Source: Streptomyces sp. NBC_01210 (lineage in GTDB: Bacteria; Actinomycetota; Actinomycetes; Streptomycetales; Streptomycetaceae). Taken from it: a DNA stretch of 64,000 nt. Where the stretch lies: assembly GCF_036010325.1 (NCBI RefSeq), contig NZ_CP108549.1:5766001-5830000 (forward strand). The letters run 5' to 3'. Each line of letters begins with the position of its first letter. The first letter of the stretch is position 1. The position numbers were made by a program, and so were the translations under genes. This document shows, in pieces, positions 41,246 through 51,264 of this stretch. The notes under the pieces were generated by a model that was not told the origin of the DNA, made no database searches, and saw only the letters and a program-made list of their open reading frames with translations.

Positions 41246-42034
41246 ATGGAACCCGAACGGGATGACCTCCGCGCACCCGAACTCGACGCGTTGCTCGGGG
41301 CGGCGCGCCGCCCCGGCGTACTCGATCCGGCTGGCGAGGAGCGGGCGCTCCGGGCGATGCGCCTGGCGCGTGACGAGGTCGGCGTGCGCGCGGCACCGGT
41401 GCGGTGGCGGCGCAGCCGGGACGACTGGCGGCCGGGCGGTGAGCGGCACTGGGCACGGGCGCTCAAGGCGCTGGTGGCGGGTGTTGCCGCGGCGGTGGCG
41501 CTGGGCGGGGTGGCGGTGGCGGCCGGGGAGGGGGCGATCCCGTCGCTGTTCGGGGGCGGCGCGCAGCCGAAGGCGGTACGGAGCGCGCCCACGGAACCCG
41601 GCGTTGAAGAGAACGGGGTCGGTGACGGGCACGGTGAAGGAGCACCACAGAGCCCGGTGCGGCCCACTCGGTCGTCCGCGGGCGACGCTCCCCCCGGGCG
41701 TCCGGGCACCGCGCGGGACACAGCCGCGCACTGCCGCCGGTATCTGGCGGCTGTTTCGCGACGGGGTACGGCGCCCAGGGGCAAGGCCATGGCCGAACTG
41801 GCAGCGCCCGTCGGCGGCTCGGAGGGCGCACGGGCCTACTGTGAGCGGCTGTTGGCGGGTGAGATGAACGACATCTCGCCGAACCCTGCGGACGGGAAGC
41901 CCGCGAAGAGTGCGGAGAAGCCGGGGAAGCCCGCGGGCAAGCCGCAGAAGCCCGCGGACAAGCCGCAGAAGCCCGCGGACAAGCCGCAGAAGCCCGCGGA
42001 CAAGCCGCAGAAGCCGGGGAAACCGGGGAAGTAG
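41246..42034 (+). CDS. Probable anti-sigma membrane protein (pair 1)
   Basis: 262 residues. A cytoplasmic N-terminal part (about 1-70), one membrane span (about 72-92; ALVAGVAAAVALGGVAVAAG) and an outside part containing HCRRYLAAVSRRG and RAYCERLLAG follow in order. The C-terminus is a KPQKPAD repeat tail. There is no zinc-binding HxxxCxxC motif, so it is not a ZAS-type anti-sigma factor; its role is inferred from coupling to the sigma gene and from the matching pair 2. The paired cysteines outside the membrane could sense redox state. Confidence 0.75.
   Translation: MEPERDDLRAPELDALLGAARRPGVLDPAGEERALRAMRLARDEVGVRAAPVRWRRSRDDWRPGGERHWARALKALVAGVAAAVALGGVAVAAGEGAIPSLFGGGAQPKAVRSAPTEPGVEENGVGDGHGEGAPQSPVRPTRSSAGDAPPGRPGTARDTAAHCRRYLAAVSRRGTAPRGKAMAELAAPVGGSEGARAYCERLLAGEMNDISPNPADGKPAKSAEKPGKPAGKPQKPADKPQKPADKPQKPADKPQKPGKPGK
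41939..42016. repeat. Tandem 21-bp coding repeat (KPQKPAD)
   Basis: Three perfect 21-bp units start at 41939, 41960 and 41981, and a partial fourth starts at 42002. They encode KPQKPAD three times and then KPQKPG in the C-terminal, extracytoplasmic tail of the membrane protein. DNA identity between units implies recent expansion. Confidence 0.9.
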
Positions 42035-42096
42035 GACGCCGGGGCAGCCGTTCCGGCGGCCCGGCCCCGCCTGACAGTCGCTCGCGGACGTGGAAG

Positions 42097-42140
42097 GACG
42101 ACCGGGGCCGCCACCCCCCACAGGAGAGGCCCCGGTCGTC
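42097..42140. terminator. Hairpin between the two sigma/anti-sigma pairs
   Basis: A 13-bp perfect inverted repeat (GACGACCGGGGCC at 42097-42109 against 42128-42140) lies 63 bp after the first anti-sigma stop. It separates the two duplicated operons into two transcripts. Confidence 0.75.
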
Positions 42141-42272
42141 GCTCGCCAGGGCCGCGGAGCGGCCCCGTACTTCTCTCAGCGCCGAGCGTGCGTTTTCTGT
42201 CACACCCCGCTGTGTCAGCATGTTGTTGCGGGTTGTACAAAATGTGGACGCGGCTCGGTAGAAGGACGTAGC

Positions 42273-43058
42273 GTGCTGATTCGCGTACAGGGCGGCGCGG
42301 CAGTGGTGACCAGCTGCGATTCAGGACGGGTTGAGGGAGTGCTGGGGGACGACGCGGAGTTGACCGCCGCGGTGCTCGCGGCTCAGGACGGGGACGAGGA
42401 CGCCTTCCGTGCTGTGTACCGCGCTGTGCACCCGCGGTTGCATGGATATGTCCGGACTCTGGTCGGCGATTCGGAGGCCGAGGACGTTGCCTCGGAGGCC
42501 TGGCTGCAGATCGCCCGCGACCTCGACCGGTTCAGCGGCGACGCGGACCGCTTCCGGGGCTGGGCCGCACGAATTGCCCGCAATCGCGCTCTCGACCACA
42601 TACGTATGCGGGGCCGGCGCCCCGCTGTCGGCGGCGACGAGAGTGAACTCACCGGGATGCCCGCCGAGTCGGACACCGCGGACCAGGCCATGGAGGCCCT
42701 CGCCACCGGCCACACCATGGAACTCATCGCCCAGCTGCCGCAGGACCAGGCCGAGGCCGTCGTACTGCGCGTCGTGGTCGGCCTCGACGCGAAGAGCGCG
42801 GCCAAGACGCTCGGCAAGCGGCCGGGTGCCGTACGGACAGCGGCGCACCGCGGCCTGAAGCGGCTGGCCGAGCTGCTGGGGGCGGACGGTGCGGATGTTG
42901 CGGACGGTGCGGACTTCGCGGACGGCGCGGACCTGGACAATCTCCGTACGGGCGCGGCGGATCTCGGCGGCGTACCGCCGCAGCGAGGCCCCCGACCGGG
43001 CTCGACGGCACCCGCCGGTGTGACGCATTCACGCCTGCGGACGCAGAAGGACATGTGA
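42273..43058 (+). CDS. ECF-family sigma factor (pair 2)
   Basis: 261 residues from GTG 42273 (AAGGA upstream). Region 2 (DAFRAVYRAVHPRLHGYVRT, FRGWAARIARNRALDHIRMR) and region 4 (IAQLPQDQAEAVVLRVVVGL, KTLGKRPGAVRTAAHRGLKR) are intact. An unusual C-terminal extension of about 60 residues holds GADxADGAD repeats (GADGADVADGADFADGADLD). Its stop overlaps the ATG of the membrane partner (TGATG). It is a paralogue of the 40682 sigma factor. Confidence 0.92.
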   Translation: MLIRVQGGAAVVTSCDSGRVEGVLGDDAELTAAVLAAQDGDEDAFRAVYRAVHPRLHGYVRTLVGDSEAEDVASEAWLQIARDLDRFSGDADRFRGWAARIARNRALDHIRMRGRRPAVGGDESELTGMPAESDTADQAMEALATGHTMELIAQLPQDQAEAVVLRVVVGLDAKSAAKTLGKRPGAVRTAAHRGLKRLAELLGADGADVADGADFADGADLDNLRTGAADLGGVPPQRGPRPGSTAPAGVTHSRLRTQKDM

Positions 43059-44029
43059 TGGCCGACGAGCGGTACGAGTGGCTTGACAGGGATGCTGCGG
43101 AGCGACTGCTGCGGGGCGAACCGGTCGAAGCCGCCGATGAACACGCCCGTATCCAGGCCGCGCGACTCTCCCGTGCGCTGGACGGCGTGGGCCGGGCCGA
43201 CTACTCCGACGACGGCGAGATGCCGGGCGAGGCCGCCGCACTGGCCGCCTTCCGCAAGGCCAGGGCCGACGCCGCCGCGCCCGCCGGCGACACCATCGGC
43301 ACCGTACGACTCGCTCGCTCCACCCGCTCGGCGCCCGGACTGCGCTTCGGGCGTCCGGTGCGCTTCGGCATCGCCGCCGCGGTGGCCGGCTGCGCGCTCG
43401 GCGGAGTGGCGGTCGCGGCCGGCACCGGCATGCTGCCCGGCCCCTTCAGCAACGACGATCCGCTGCCCGCGTCCTCCATCTCGGCCGCCGCGACTCCCGG
43501 GCCGCTGGTCTCAGAGTTGCCGACCGGCGGCGGACCAAACTCGCCGTCGCAGACCCCGGGCGGGATCAATACGCCGCCGGTGTCGCCCTCGCCGAGCGGC
43601 GGGCCCGGCCCGCATCCGGACCAGGCGAACGGCGGGAAGCCGGACGACGACGGCAAGCAGCAGGGCGACGCCGGCAAGAAGAAGAGCGACCGGAACGCCG
43701 AGTGGTACCGCAGGACGGCCGAGGCCTGCCGCGACTACCGCAGCGGCCGTATCGCCCCGGAGCGCAAGCGGCGACTGGAGGCGACGGCCAAGGGGCCGGA
43801 GCGTGTGGAGCGGTTCTGCGACCGGGTGCTCAGCGGCGACATCAAAACCACCCCGGACGGCAGCGGCGACGGCGACGGCGGTGACGACGGTGGCGACGGT
43901 GGCGACGGACAGAGCGGCGGCGGCTCCGACTCGGACGACGGCCGGCCGGGCGGCGGATCGCTGCCGCCCGTGTCCTGGTCACCTCTGCCCGCCGAATCCC
44001 CGACCGTCCCCTCCGTGAGCACTCGCTGA
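43058..44029 (+). CDS. Probable anti-sigma membrane protein (pair 2)
   Basis: 323 residues from ATG 43058. The layout matches the pair 1 protein: a cytoplasmic start (LDRDAAERLLRGEPVEAADE), a membrane span at about 108-128 (FGIAAAVAGCALGGVAVAAG) and an outside part with a Pro/Gly linker and the block AEWYRRTAEACRDYRSGRIA ... VERFCDRVLSGDI, equivalent to HCRRYLA/YCERLLAGEM of pair 1. The Asp/Gly-rich DGGDDGGDGG tail follows. It is translationally coupled to its sigma factor. Confidence 0.78.
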   Translation: MADERYEWLDRDAAERLLRGEPVEAADEHARIQAARLSRALDGVGRADYSDDGEMPGEAAALAAFRKARADAAAPAGDTIGTVRLARSTRSAPGLRFGRPVRFGIAAAVAGCALGGVAVAAGTGMLPGPFSNDDPLPASSISAAATPGPLVSELPTGGGPNSPSQTPGGINTPPVSPSPSGGPGPHPDQANGGKPDDDGKQQGDAGKKKSDRNAEWYRRTAEACRDYRSGRIAPERKRRLEATAKGPERVERFCDRVLSGDIKTTPDGSGDGDGGDDGGDGGDGQSGGGSDSDDGRPGGGSLPPVSWSPLPAESPTVPSVSTR

Positions 44030-44104
44030 GCCTCGCCCCAGGTTGACCCGGAGCCTGTCTGACCTGCGGTTTCTCCATCGCTGCCGGTATCGGATCAACC
44101 AGGT

Positions 44105-44138
44105 GTGACGTTTTTTGAGCCAATGGCGCAGTAGAGAG
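44105..44138 (+). repeat. Dispersed ~33-bp motif, copy B
   Basis: It begins GTGACGTTTTTTGAGCCA and ends GCGCAGTAGAGAG, closely matching 32054-32086. Here it lies in the gap between two convergent genes, so it is not obviously a promoter for either. That makes a small mobile or recombination scar a possibility. Confidence 0.5.
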
Positions 44139-44204
44139 TGAGCCGACTGGTCATCGGCCGCGCTCGAGCCGGGGTTCCCCCCGTACCTACGGCTTGGCGC
44201 ACAT

Positions 44205-44243
44205 GGCGCGGGCGGGACACGTTCCCCCGGTCCCGCCCGCGCC
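44205..44243. terminator. Hairpin downstream of the second L,D-transpeptidase gene
   Basis: A 14-bp perfect inverted repeat (GGCGCGGGCGGGAC at 44205-44218 against 44230-44243) lies 18 bp beyond the minus-strand transpeptidase stop, in a convergent gap. Confidence 0.8.
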
Positions 44244-44260
44244 ACTCTTCCTCTCGACTC

Positions 44261-45127
44261 TCACCAGTAGATGACGACCTTGTCGCCGCTGTGGACCTGT
44301 GCGAAGAGCGAGGCGATCTTCCCCTTGTCCCGGACGTTGACGCAGCCGTGTGACGCGCCGTTGTAGCCGCGGGCCGCGAAGTCCGAGGAGTAGTGCACCG
44401 CTTGGCCGCCGCTGAAGAACATCGCGTACGGCATGGACGTGTGGTAGATCGTCGAGACGTGGTCCTTGGACTTCTGGAACACGTGGAAGGTGCCCTCTCG
44501 GGTCGGCGTGTACTGCGAGCCGAAGCGCACATCCATCGTCGACTGCACCTTGCCGTCGATCACCCAGGAGAGCGTGCGGGTGGACTTGCTGACGCACATC
44601 ACCCGGCCCGTCGTGCAGCGCGGGTCCAGCTTTGCCGCCGGCTTGTTGACGGCCTTGCCGTTCAGCTCGTCGCGCGTCGGCTTCGTCGTCATACCGAGCA
44701 GCTTCTGCCATGTCACGGTGTCCGTGTCGCCGGTCGTGGGCAGACCGCGCTTGCCCTGGAAGCCCTTGACGGAGGCGACGGTCACGGGACCGTAGGTGCC
44801 GGTCGGCCTGTCGTCGAACCAGCCGATCTGCGCGAGCCTGGCCTGCAGCTCGCGCACCTGCTTGCCCTTCGAGCCGTTGGCCATCAGCACCTCGGCCTGC
44901 GGGGCCTCGGCGGGCTTGCTGGGCTTGGCGGTCGTCTCCTTCGGCTTCGGTGTGGCCGAGTCCGCCCCGGACGGCGTCGCCGTGCCGGCCTGTGCGGGCG
45001 CCGAGCTGCCCGGTTTGGCGTCGGCCCGGGCCGGCTGCTCGGTCGCGGCCTGCGCCGTGCAGCCCGCGGTCACGGCAAGCACCGCGGCCGCGGCAAGTGA
45101 TCTGCGTATGACGGAATTCCGAACCAT
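44261..45127 (-). CDS. L,D-transpeptidase with peptidoglycan-binding domain, lipoprotein
   Basis: 288 residues from ATG 45127 (GGGGGCG upstream). The signal/lipobox VTAGC is followed by a Pro/Lys/Thr linker and a PG_binding_1 domain ([40 protein letters not shown]). The YkuD catalytic domain ends in [20 protein letters not shown] with Cys262 and the HG pair. It should cross-link or modify peptidoglycan outside the membrane. It differs from the 39099 enzyme by its binding domain. Confidence 0.92.
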   Translation of the reverse strand: MVRNSVIRRSLAAAAVLAVTAGCTAQAATEQPARADAKPGSSAPAQAGTATPSGADSATPKPKETTAKPSKPAEAPQAEVLMANGSKGKQVRELQARLAQIGWFDDRPTGTYGPVTVASVKGFQGKRGLPTTGDTDTVTWQKLLGMTTKPTRDELNGKAVNKPAAKLDPRCTTGRVMCVSKSTRTLSWVIDGKVQSTMDVRFGSQYTPTREGTFHVFQKSKDHVSTIYHTSMPYAMFFSGGQAVHYSSDFAARGYNGASHGCVNVRDKGKIASLFAQVHSGDKVVIYW

Positions 45128-45333
45128 GTTCGCCCCCCTGTGTTCCCTGTGTCTCCAGAGACAGATTCCCGCCCTGCCTGGTTGCGCAATCCCGCGCATC
45201 ATGGGGAACAAGCGGTGGAAGAGGCTGTGAGCAAGGTCCCAGGGCGCGGCTCTCCACCCGTCGCGGGCCCGCCGCTACAGTCCGACGCGAGGATCGGTTA
45301 CCAGCGAGTAGCTCTAGCGGGAGGCACACAACC

Positions 45334-46914
<1,581 letters not shown>

Positions 46915-46954
46915 GCGGCTCGTTCCGTTCTGCTCCCGTGATGCGGAACGCAAA

Positions 46955-46988
46955 GGCGGAGTGTCGTGCCCATGTGCGACACTCCGCC
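46955..46988. terminator. Hairpin between the mutase and lysE genes
   Basis: A 12-bp perfect inverted repeat (GGCGGAGTGTCG at 46955-46966 against 46977-46988) lies 40 bp after the mutase stop and just before the lysE start at 46991. It replaces any visible ribosome site, so lysE may be leaderless or poorly expressed. Confidence 0.7.
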
Positions 46989-46990
46989 TC

Positions 46991-47645
46991 ATGCTGGGTG
47001 TTACCGATCTGCCGACCTATCTCGCAGGCCTTGTCCTGATCGTTCTGCTGCCGGGGCCGAACTCGCTGTACGTGCTCTCGGTCGGCGCCCGTCGTGGTGT
47101 GCGTACGGGATACAAGGCCGCCGCCGGTGTGTGGTGCGGCGATACCGTGCTGATGGTGCTCTCCGCGGCGGGCGTCGCCTCGCTGCTCCAGGGCAATGCC
47201 GTGCTCTTCGGGATCGTGAAGTTCGCCGGCGCCGGGCTATCTGACCTGGCTGGCGATCGGGATGCTGCGTGCGGCCTGGTCGCTGTGGCGCACCCGCCGT
47301 GAGCTGACCGCCGAGCAGGCGGCCCCGGCCGAGGGGTCCGCCGCCGAGCGGCCGTTCCGCAAGGCTTTTGTGATCAGCCTGTTCAACCCGAAGGCGATCC
47401 TCTTCTTCATCGCCTTCTTCGTGCAGTTCGTCGATCCCGAGTACGCCTATCCGGCGCTCTCCTTCGTGGTGCTCGGCGTGCTCGCCCAGCTGGCGAGCTT
47501 CCTCTATCTCACCCTGCTGATCTTCACCGGGACGCATCTGGCGGCGGCATTCCGCCGTCGCAAGCTGCTGTCGGCGGGGGCGACGTCGGCGGCCGGCGCG
47601 CTGTTCCTGGGCTTCGCGGTGAAGCTCTCGCTCAGCAGCACCTGA
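46991..47645 (+). pseudogene. LysE-type exporter gene with a one-base frameshift
   Basis: The protein starts at ATG 46991 (MLGVTDLPTYLAGLVLIVLL, PGPNSLYVLSVGARRGVRTG), and continues with membrane spans and the LysE/RhtB family N-terminal signature. At 47234-47236 a GGG run appears to carry one extra G: removing it restores FAGAG|YLTWLAIGMLRAAWSL and the rest (FVISLFNPKAILFFIAFFVQ to the stop at 47645). Uncorrected, the product ends after about 100 residues. It is either a recent null allele or a sequencing error in a G run. Confidence 0.85.
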
Positions 47646-49092
47646 CCAGGTACTCGGCGAGGCCGGACATGTCCTCGCCCGCCCAGCCGACGTAGCCGTC
47701 GGGCCGAACAAGGAAAAGACCCTTCCCGTACGGCTCGTATGCCTCGATCCGGTGTGTGTGCACCAGCTCGTCGTCGAGTACGGGCAGTTCGGCGTCCGTG
47801 CCGACCGCGAGCAGCGTGAAGTGCGGGCCGCGGAAGAGGTCGAAGATCCGCCGTCCGCCGGGCAGCGGACCGTCCGGGGCGCGGTCGCCCGCCTCCAGTG
47901 CGCCCGCGCCGCCGGAGGCGAGCGGGCCGCCGCGGTAGCCCAGCCCCAGCTGCATGGTGGCCGCGCCACGCTGCTCCTCACCGCGGTGGATACGGGTGGA
48001 GAGGCCGAGCATCTGTGCGGCGACGGGCAGCCGCTCCTGCTCGTAGGTGTCCAGGAGCGCCTCGGGTGCGCCGTGCCGAAGCACCTGGCCGAGCTTCCAG
48101 CCGAGGTTGTACACGTCCTGGACGCTCGTGTTGAGGCCCTGTCCGCCGGCGGGGGAGTGGACATGGGCGGCGTCGCCCGCGAGGAACACGCGCCCTTCGC
48201 GGAACCGGTCGGCCATGGCCGCGCGCGGCCGGAAGTCCGAGGCCCACAGCACCTCGGTGACCTCGTCCTCGGCCAGATGGGTGCGGGCGGCGATCAGCTT
48301 CCGTACGCCCGAGGGCGAGGTGTCGGGCTCGCCCTCCGCGAACTGGCCGACGGCCTGGAAGTCGTCGGTCCCCGGCAGCGGGCAGACGGCGAAATAGCCG
48401 GCGCTGCCGCCCGGGAAGACATGCCAGTTGAGGCGGTCGAGCGTGGGGATGCGGACATCGGCGACCAGCACCGGGGCCGGGTCGACGCTCTCGCCGTTCA
48501 TCGCGATGGAGAGGATCCTGCGGACCGTGCTGCGGCCGCCGTCCGCCGCGACCGCGTAGGCCGCGCGGATCGTCGATGTTCCAGTCGTCGATGTTTCTGT
48601 CGTCGCTGCCGTCCCTGTCGAGAGCCGGGCCGTCACTCCGTACGCGTCCTGGCTGAGCCCCGTCAGGGCAGTACCGAAAGAGACTTCGCCGCCGAGCTCT
48701 CTCAGGCGCGCGTACAGGATCTGCTGGGTGCGCCACTGCGGGAGCAGCCAGGGCTCGCCGTACGGCTCCGTGTCCGTGGGCCCGGGGCGCTCGAACATGT
48801 CGTGCTCGCCCTGGCGGCTGCCGTCCTGCCAGACCATGCCGACCGGAGCCCTGCCGCCCGAGGCGAGGACCGCGTCCACGACGCCGAGGTCGTCGAAGAC
48901 CTCCATGGTGCGGGGCTGGATGCCCTTGCCGCGCGAGCCGGGGAAGAGCGTGTCCGACTGCTCGACGACGAGGGCGCGTACACGGCGGCGGGCCAGATCG
49001 CAGGCGAGGGCGAGCCCGGTGGGTCCGGCCCCGACGATCAGGACGTCGTGCTCCGTGCCGGGGCCAGTTTCCTTAACGCTGTTAAGTGCCAT
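47632..49092 (-). CDS. FAD-dependent aromatic monooxygenase
   Basis: 486 residues from ATG 49092. The N-terminal dinucleotide fold VLIVGAGPTGLALACDLARR, the second FAD motif region DFRPRAAMADRFREGRVFLA-GDAAH, and SPAGGQGLNTSVQDVYNLGW are typical of class A flavin hydroxylases (RdmE/PgaE/MhpA type) of natural-product or aromatic catabolism. The C-terminal thioredoxin-like domain (about 370-486) is present. It is divergent from a TetR regulator whose operator overlaps its first codons. Its 3' end overlaps lysE by 14 bp. Confidence 0.92.
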   Translation of the reverse strand: MALNSVKETGPGTEHDVLIVGAGPTGLALACDLARRRVRALVVEQSDTLFPGSRGKGIQPRTMEVFDDLGVVDAVLASGGRAPVGMVWQDGSRQGEHDMFERPGPTDTEPYGEPWLLPQWRTQQILYARLRELGGEVSFGTALTGLSQDAYGVTARLSTGTAATTETSTTGTSTIRAAYAVAADGGRSTVRRILSIAMNGESVDPAPVLVADVRIPTLDRLNWHVFPGGSAGYFAVCPLPGTDDFQAVGQFAEGEPDTSPSGVRKLIAARTHLAEDEVTEVLWASDFRPRAAMADRFREGRVFLAGDAAHVHSPAGGQGLNTSVQDVYNLGWKLGQVLRHGAPEALLDTYEQERLPVAAQMLGLSTRIHRGEEQRGAATMQLGLGYRGGPLASGGAGALEAGDRAPDGPLPGGRRIFDLFRGPHFTLLAVGTDAELPVLDDELVHTHRIEAYEPYGKGLFLVRPDGYVGWAGEDMSGLAEYLVRCC

Positions 49093-49121
49093 TCCGAGAG
49101 GGTGCCCTTAACGTTGTTAAG
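49072..49121. promoter_or_regulatory. Two TetR-type operators between monooxygenase and TetR genes
   Basis: CTTAACGCTGTTAAG (49072-49086) and CTTAACGTTGTTAAG (49107-49121) are near-identical palindromes, CTTAAC-N3-GTTAAG, centred 35 bp apart. The first lies inside codons 3-7 of the monooxygenase gene and the second in the gap before the divergent TetR start. The adjacent TetR protein is the obvious ligand. Confidence 0.85.
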
Positions 49122-49150
49122 TTGTCAAGGGCGACGGGTAGGTTGGCACT

Positions 49151-49864
49151 GTGGCTACGGAACGACTCGACCGGATCCGGGTGGCGCGCACCGCCCTGCG
49201 CCTGCTCAACGAAGTAGGACTCGAAGGGCTGACGCTGCGCGCCATCGCCAAGGAGCTCGACGTCAAGGCGCCGGCCCTGTACTGGCACTTCAAGGACAAG
49301 CAGGCGCTGCTCGACGAGATGGCGACGGAGATGGTCCGGCGCATGGCGGCCGACCTGCTGGCGGCGGAACCGGCTGCCGACTGGCGCGAGAGCCTCGCCG
49401 GGGCCATGCGCGGGCTGCGTGAGCATCTGCTGCGCTATCGCGACGGCGCCAAGGTCTACAGCGGCACGCACTTCACCGACAACAGTTACGCCGCCCCGAT
49501 GGAGGCGCATCTGCGCATCCTCACCGGTGCGGGCTTCGCGCCGGGCGCGGCGGCCCGCGCCTGGTTCACCGCGTACAGCTACACGATCGGCTATGTGATC
49601 GAGGAGCAGTCGATGGGGCCCGACCCTGCGACCGGGGCGGAGGGGTACGACCTGGTAGCCCGGGCCGAGCGGCTGGCGGAGTACCCCCTCGCCGTGGCGG
49701 TGGGCGAGGAGGTCTTCGCAGACCATGAGGCGGCGTTCCAGGCGGGGCTCGCGGCGGTGGTGGCGGGCATCGAGCAGGTGCTGCTGAGCTGCAATGCAGC
49801 CCCTCCGGCGATTGAGGAGCGGGGTTTGGGGCGGAGCCCCAACGGGAGCCTCGCCGGCGATTGA
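49151..49864 (+). CDS. TetR-family repressor (TetR_C type)
   Basis: 237 residues from GTG 49151. The N-terminal HTH is ARTALRLLNEVGLEGLTLRA followed by AKELDVKAPALYWHFKDKQALLD with the class-typical YWH-K. The C-terminal domain (about 75-215) is the tetracycline-repressor-like fold. Divergent organisation with the flavin monooxygenase parallels TetR/TetX-type drug-inactivation control. The last 20 residues (PAIEERGLGRSPNGSLAGD) are translated from a Streptomyces intergenic repeat, so the natural stop was probably earlier in related strains. Confidence 0.93.
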   Translation: MATERLDRIRVARTALRLLNEVGLEGLTLRAIAKELDVKAPALYWHFKDKQALLDEMATEMVRRMAADLLAAEPAADWRESLAGAMRGLREHLLRYRDGAKVYSGTHFTDNSYAAPMEAHLRILTGAGFAPGAAARAWFTAYSYTIGYVIEEQSMGPDPATGAEGYDLVARAERLAEYPLAVAVGEEVFADHEAAFQAGLAAVVAGIEQVLLSCNAAPPAIEERGLGRSPNGSLAGD

Positions 49865-49929
49865 GGCGCGGGGCCCGGGGCAGAGCCCCAGGGGTCACCC
49901 GAGCCGCGGAGCCCCAGGGGTCACCCGAG
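49802..49929. repeat. Streptomyces GC-rich palindromic repeat cluster
   Basis: Two copies of an element with core GGCGATTGAGGxGCGGGG followed by GGGGCxGAGCCCC lie at about 49802-49841 and 49849-49891. Then a 20-bp direct repeat beginning AGCCCCAGGGG occurs at 49884-49903 and 49910-49929. This kind of GGGGC...GCCCC element is common between Streptomyces genes (from general knowledge) and can end transcription. Here it supplies the 3' ends of both flanking genes. Confidence 0.75.
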
Positions 49930-51264
49930 CGCCACCCGCTTGAGGCGGCGCGCCCTCCGCACCACCCGGCGTACCGTCGCATTGCGCGGCACCGGGATGC
50001 CGCCCGGCAGCCCGAGCACCGTCAGCCTGCGGCGCTTGAAGTAGCGCCAGGTGCGGTTGTTGAGGTTGCGGCCGAGATAGCTCTCCGCCGCCGCCCGCAG
50101 ATCCGGCCGCAGCTGCGGCTGCATCGCGAAGCCGACCGCGCTGACCAGGCCGGTCAGTATGTCGTCGGCCTCCTTGGGCGCACCGGCCGCGCCGTCGGCG
50201 AGATCCGGCAGCAGCGCGTCGACGATCGTCAGTGGTACCCGGTTGCTGTTCTGGTACGGCGTGAGCCGGTCCAGGAGCGGTTCCGTGCCGATACGGGCCA
50301 CGGGAATGCCGTAGAACGTGCTCGCCGTGAACAGCGCGGTCGAGAAGCAGCCGGCCACCAGCGCGGGGCGCAGCCGACGGTAGAGCACCTCGGCGATCAA
50401 CGGCCGGTCCAGGACGGTCAGTTCCGCCTCCAGCGCCGCCGCCTCGCGCTCCAGCGTGCGCGTCCAGGAGGCCGGCGCGGTGGGATGCGGCTTGAAGACG
50501 ATCCGGCGGTGGCCCAGCGCGACCGCGCCCCGCACCATCCGGACATGGAGGGCCTCCTCCTCCGCGGGCGTGATGATGCCCAGCGCCGCCAGATACTGGC
50601 CCAGCAGCAGCACCGGGCCCTCCCCCTCGTCGGACACCGCGTCGGACACCGCGTCGGACGCCGGGTCCGTCACGCCGTCGGAGAGCTCGGCGACGACCTT
50701 GACGAAGGCCTCCGTCGGAACGATCTGCGGCTCGGCCCCGAACTCCGCGAGCAGCAACGGCTTCAGGCCCGGCACCAGATCCAGATGGAACAGCCTGCGC
50801 ACGCGCTCGCCGACCAGCGGGTCGATCTTGTTGCGGGTGGGGCCGTAGCTCATCAGCCCGTCCGCGTAGACATCGAGCGCCGCGTCCGGGAAGAGCTGTG
50901 CGACGGCGAGCGCAGGATTGACCTGGATGGACTCGACGGCCAGCTCGATCCGGTCGTCACCGAGGTCCCACAGCAGCCGCAGATGGCGCTCCCACAGCGG
51001 CGCGTCGTCCGGCCGCGGGGCCCAGCCGCCCGGGTGGAAAGGGGAGATGGCCTCGTTCCACGAGAGCACGCCGTCGAAGCGGCCGCGCAGTTGCTCGAAG
51101 CCCGGCATCTCGTCCAGCGCCGGCGAGGTCTCCGGCGTCGTGGCGTTGTTGGCGACCAGCAGCAGCCGCCGGTCCGCGGGCGCGAAGCAGCCGCTGTCCA
51201 GCGCAGCGGCCAGCGTGGCGGCCCCGTACAGCGAGGACGCGAGGAAGATCTGGGTCGTACGCAT
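49921..51264 (-). CDS. Polysialyltransferase-like (GT52-like) protein
   Basis: 447 residues from ATG 51264, overlapping the GT2 stop. Motifs TTQIFLASSLYGAATLAAAL, ADRRLLLVANNATTPETSPA, LSWNEAISPFHPGGWAPRPD, GHRRIVFKPHPTAPASWTRT and FSTALFTASTFYGIPVARIG match bacterial alpha-2,8-polysialyltransferase-family proteins (HP motif in KPHP, and an SS/ST-type motif). It probably transfers nonulosonic acid residues onto a wall polymer in the cytoplasm. A DPASDAVSDAVSDEGEG repeat lies at about 200-216. Confidence 0.8.
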   Translation of the reverse strand: MRTTQIFLASSLYGAATLAAALDSGCFAPADRRLLLVANNATTPETSPALDEMPGFEQLRGRFDGVLSWNEAISPFHPGGWAPRPDDAPLWERHLRLLWDLGDDRIELAVESIQVNPALAVAQLFPDAALDVYADGLMSYGPTRNKIDPLVGERVRRLFHLDLVPGLKPLLLAEFGAEPQIVPTEAFVKVVAELSDGVTDPASDAVSDAVSDEGEGPVLLLGQYLAALGIITPAEEEALHVRMVRGAVALGHRRIVFKPHPTAPASWTRTLEREAAALEAELTVLDRPLIAEVLYRRLRPALVAGCFSTALFTASTFYGIPVARIGTEPLLDRLTPYQNSNRVPLTIVDALLPDLADGAAGAPKEADDILTGLVSAVGFAMQPQLRPDLRAAAESYLGRNLNNRTWRYFKRRRLTVLGLPGGIPVPRNATVRRVVRRARRLKRVALG

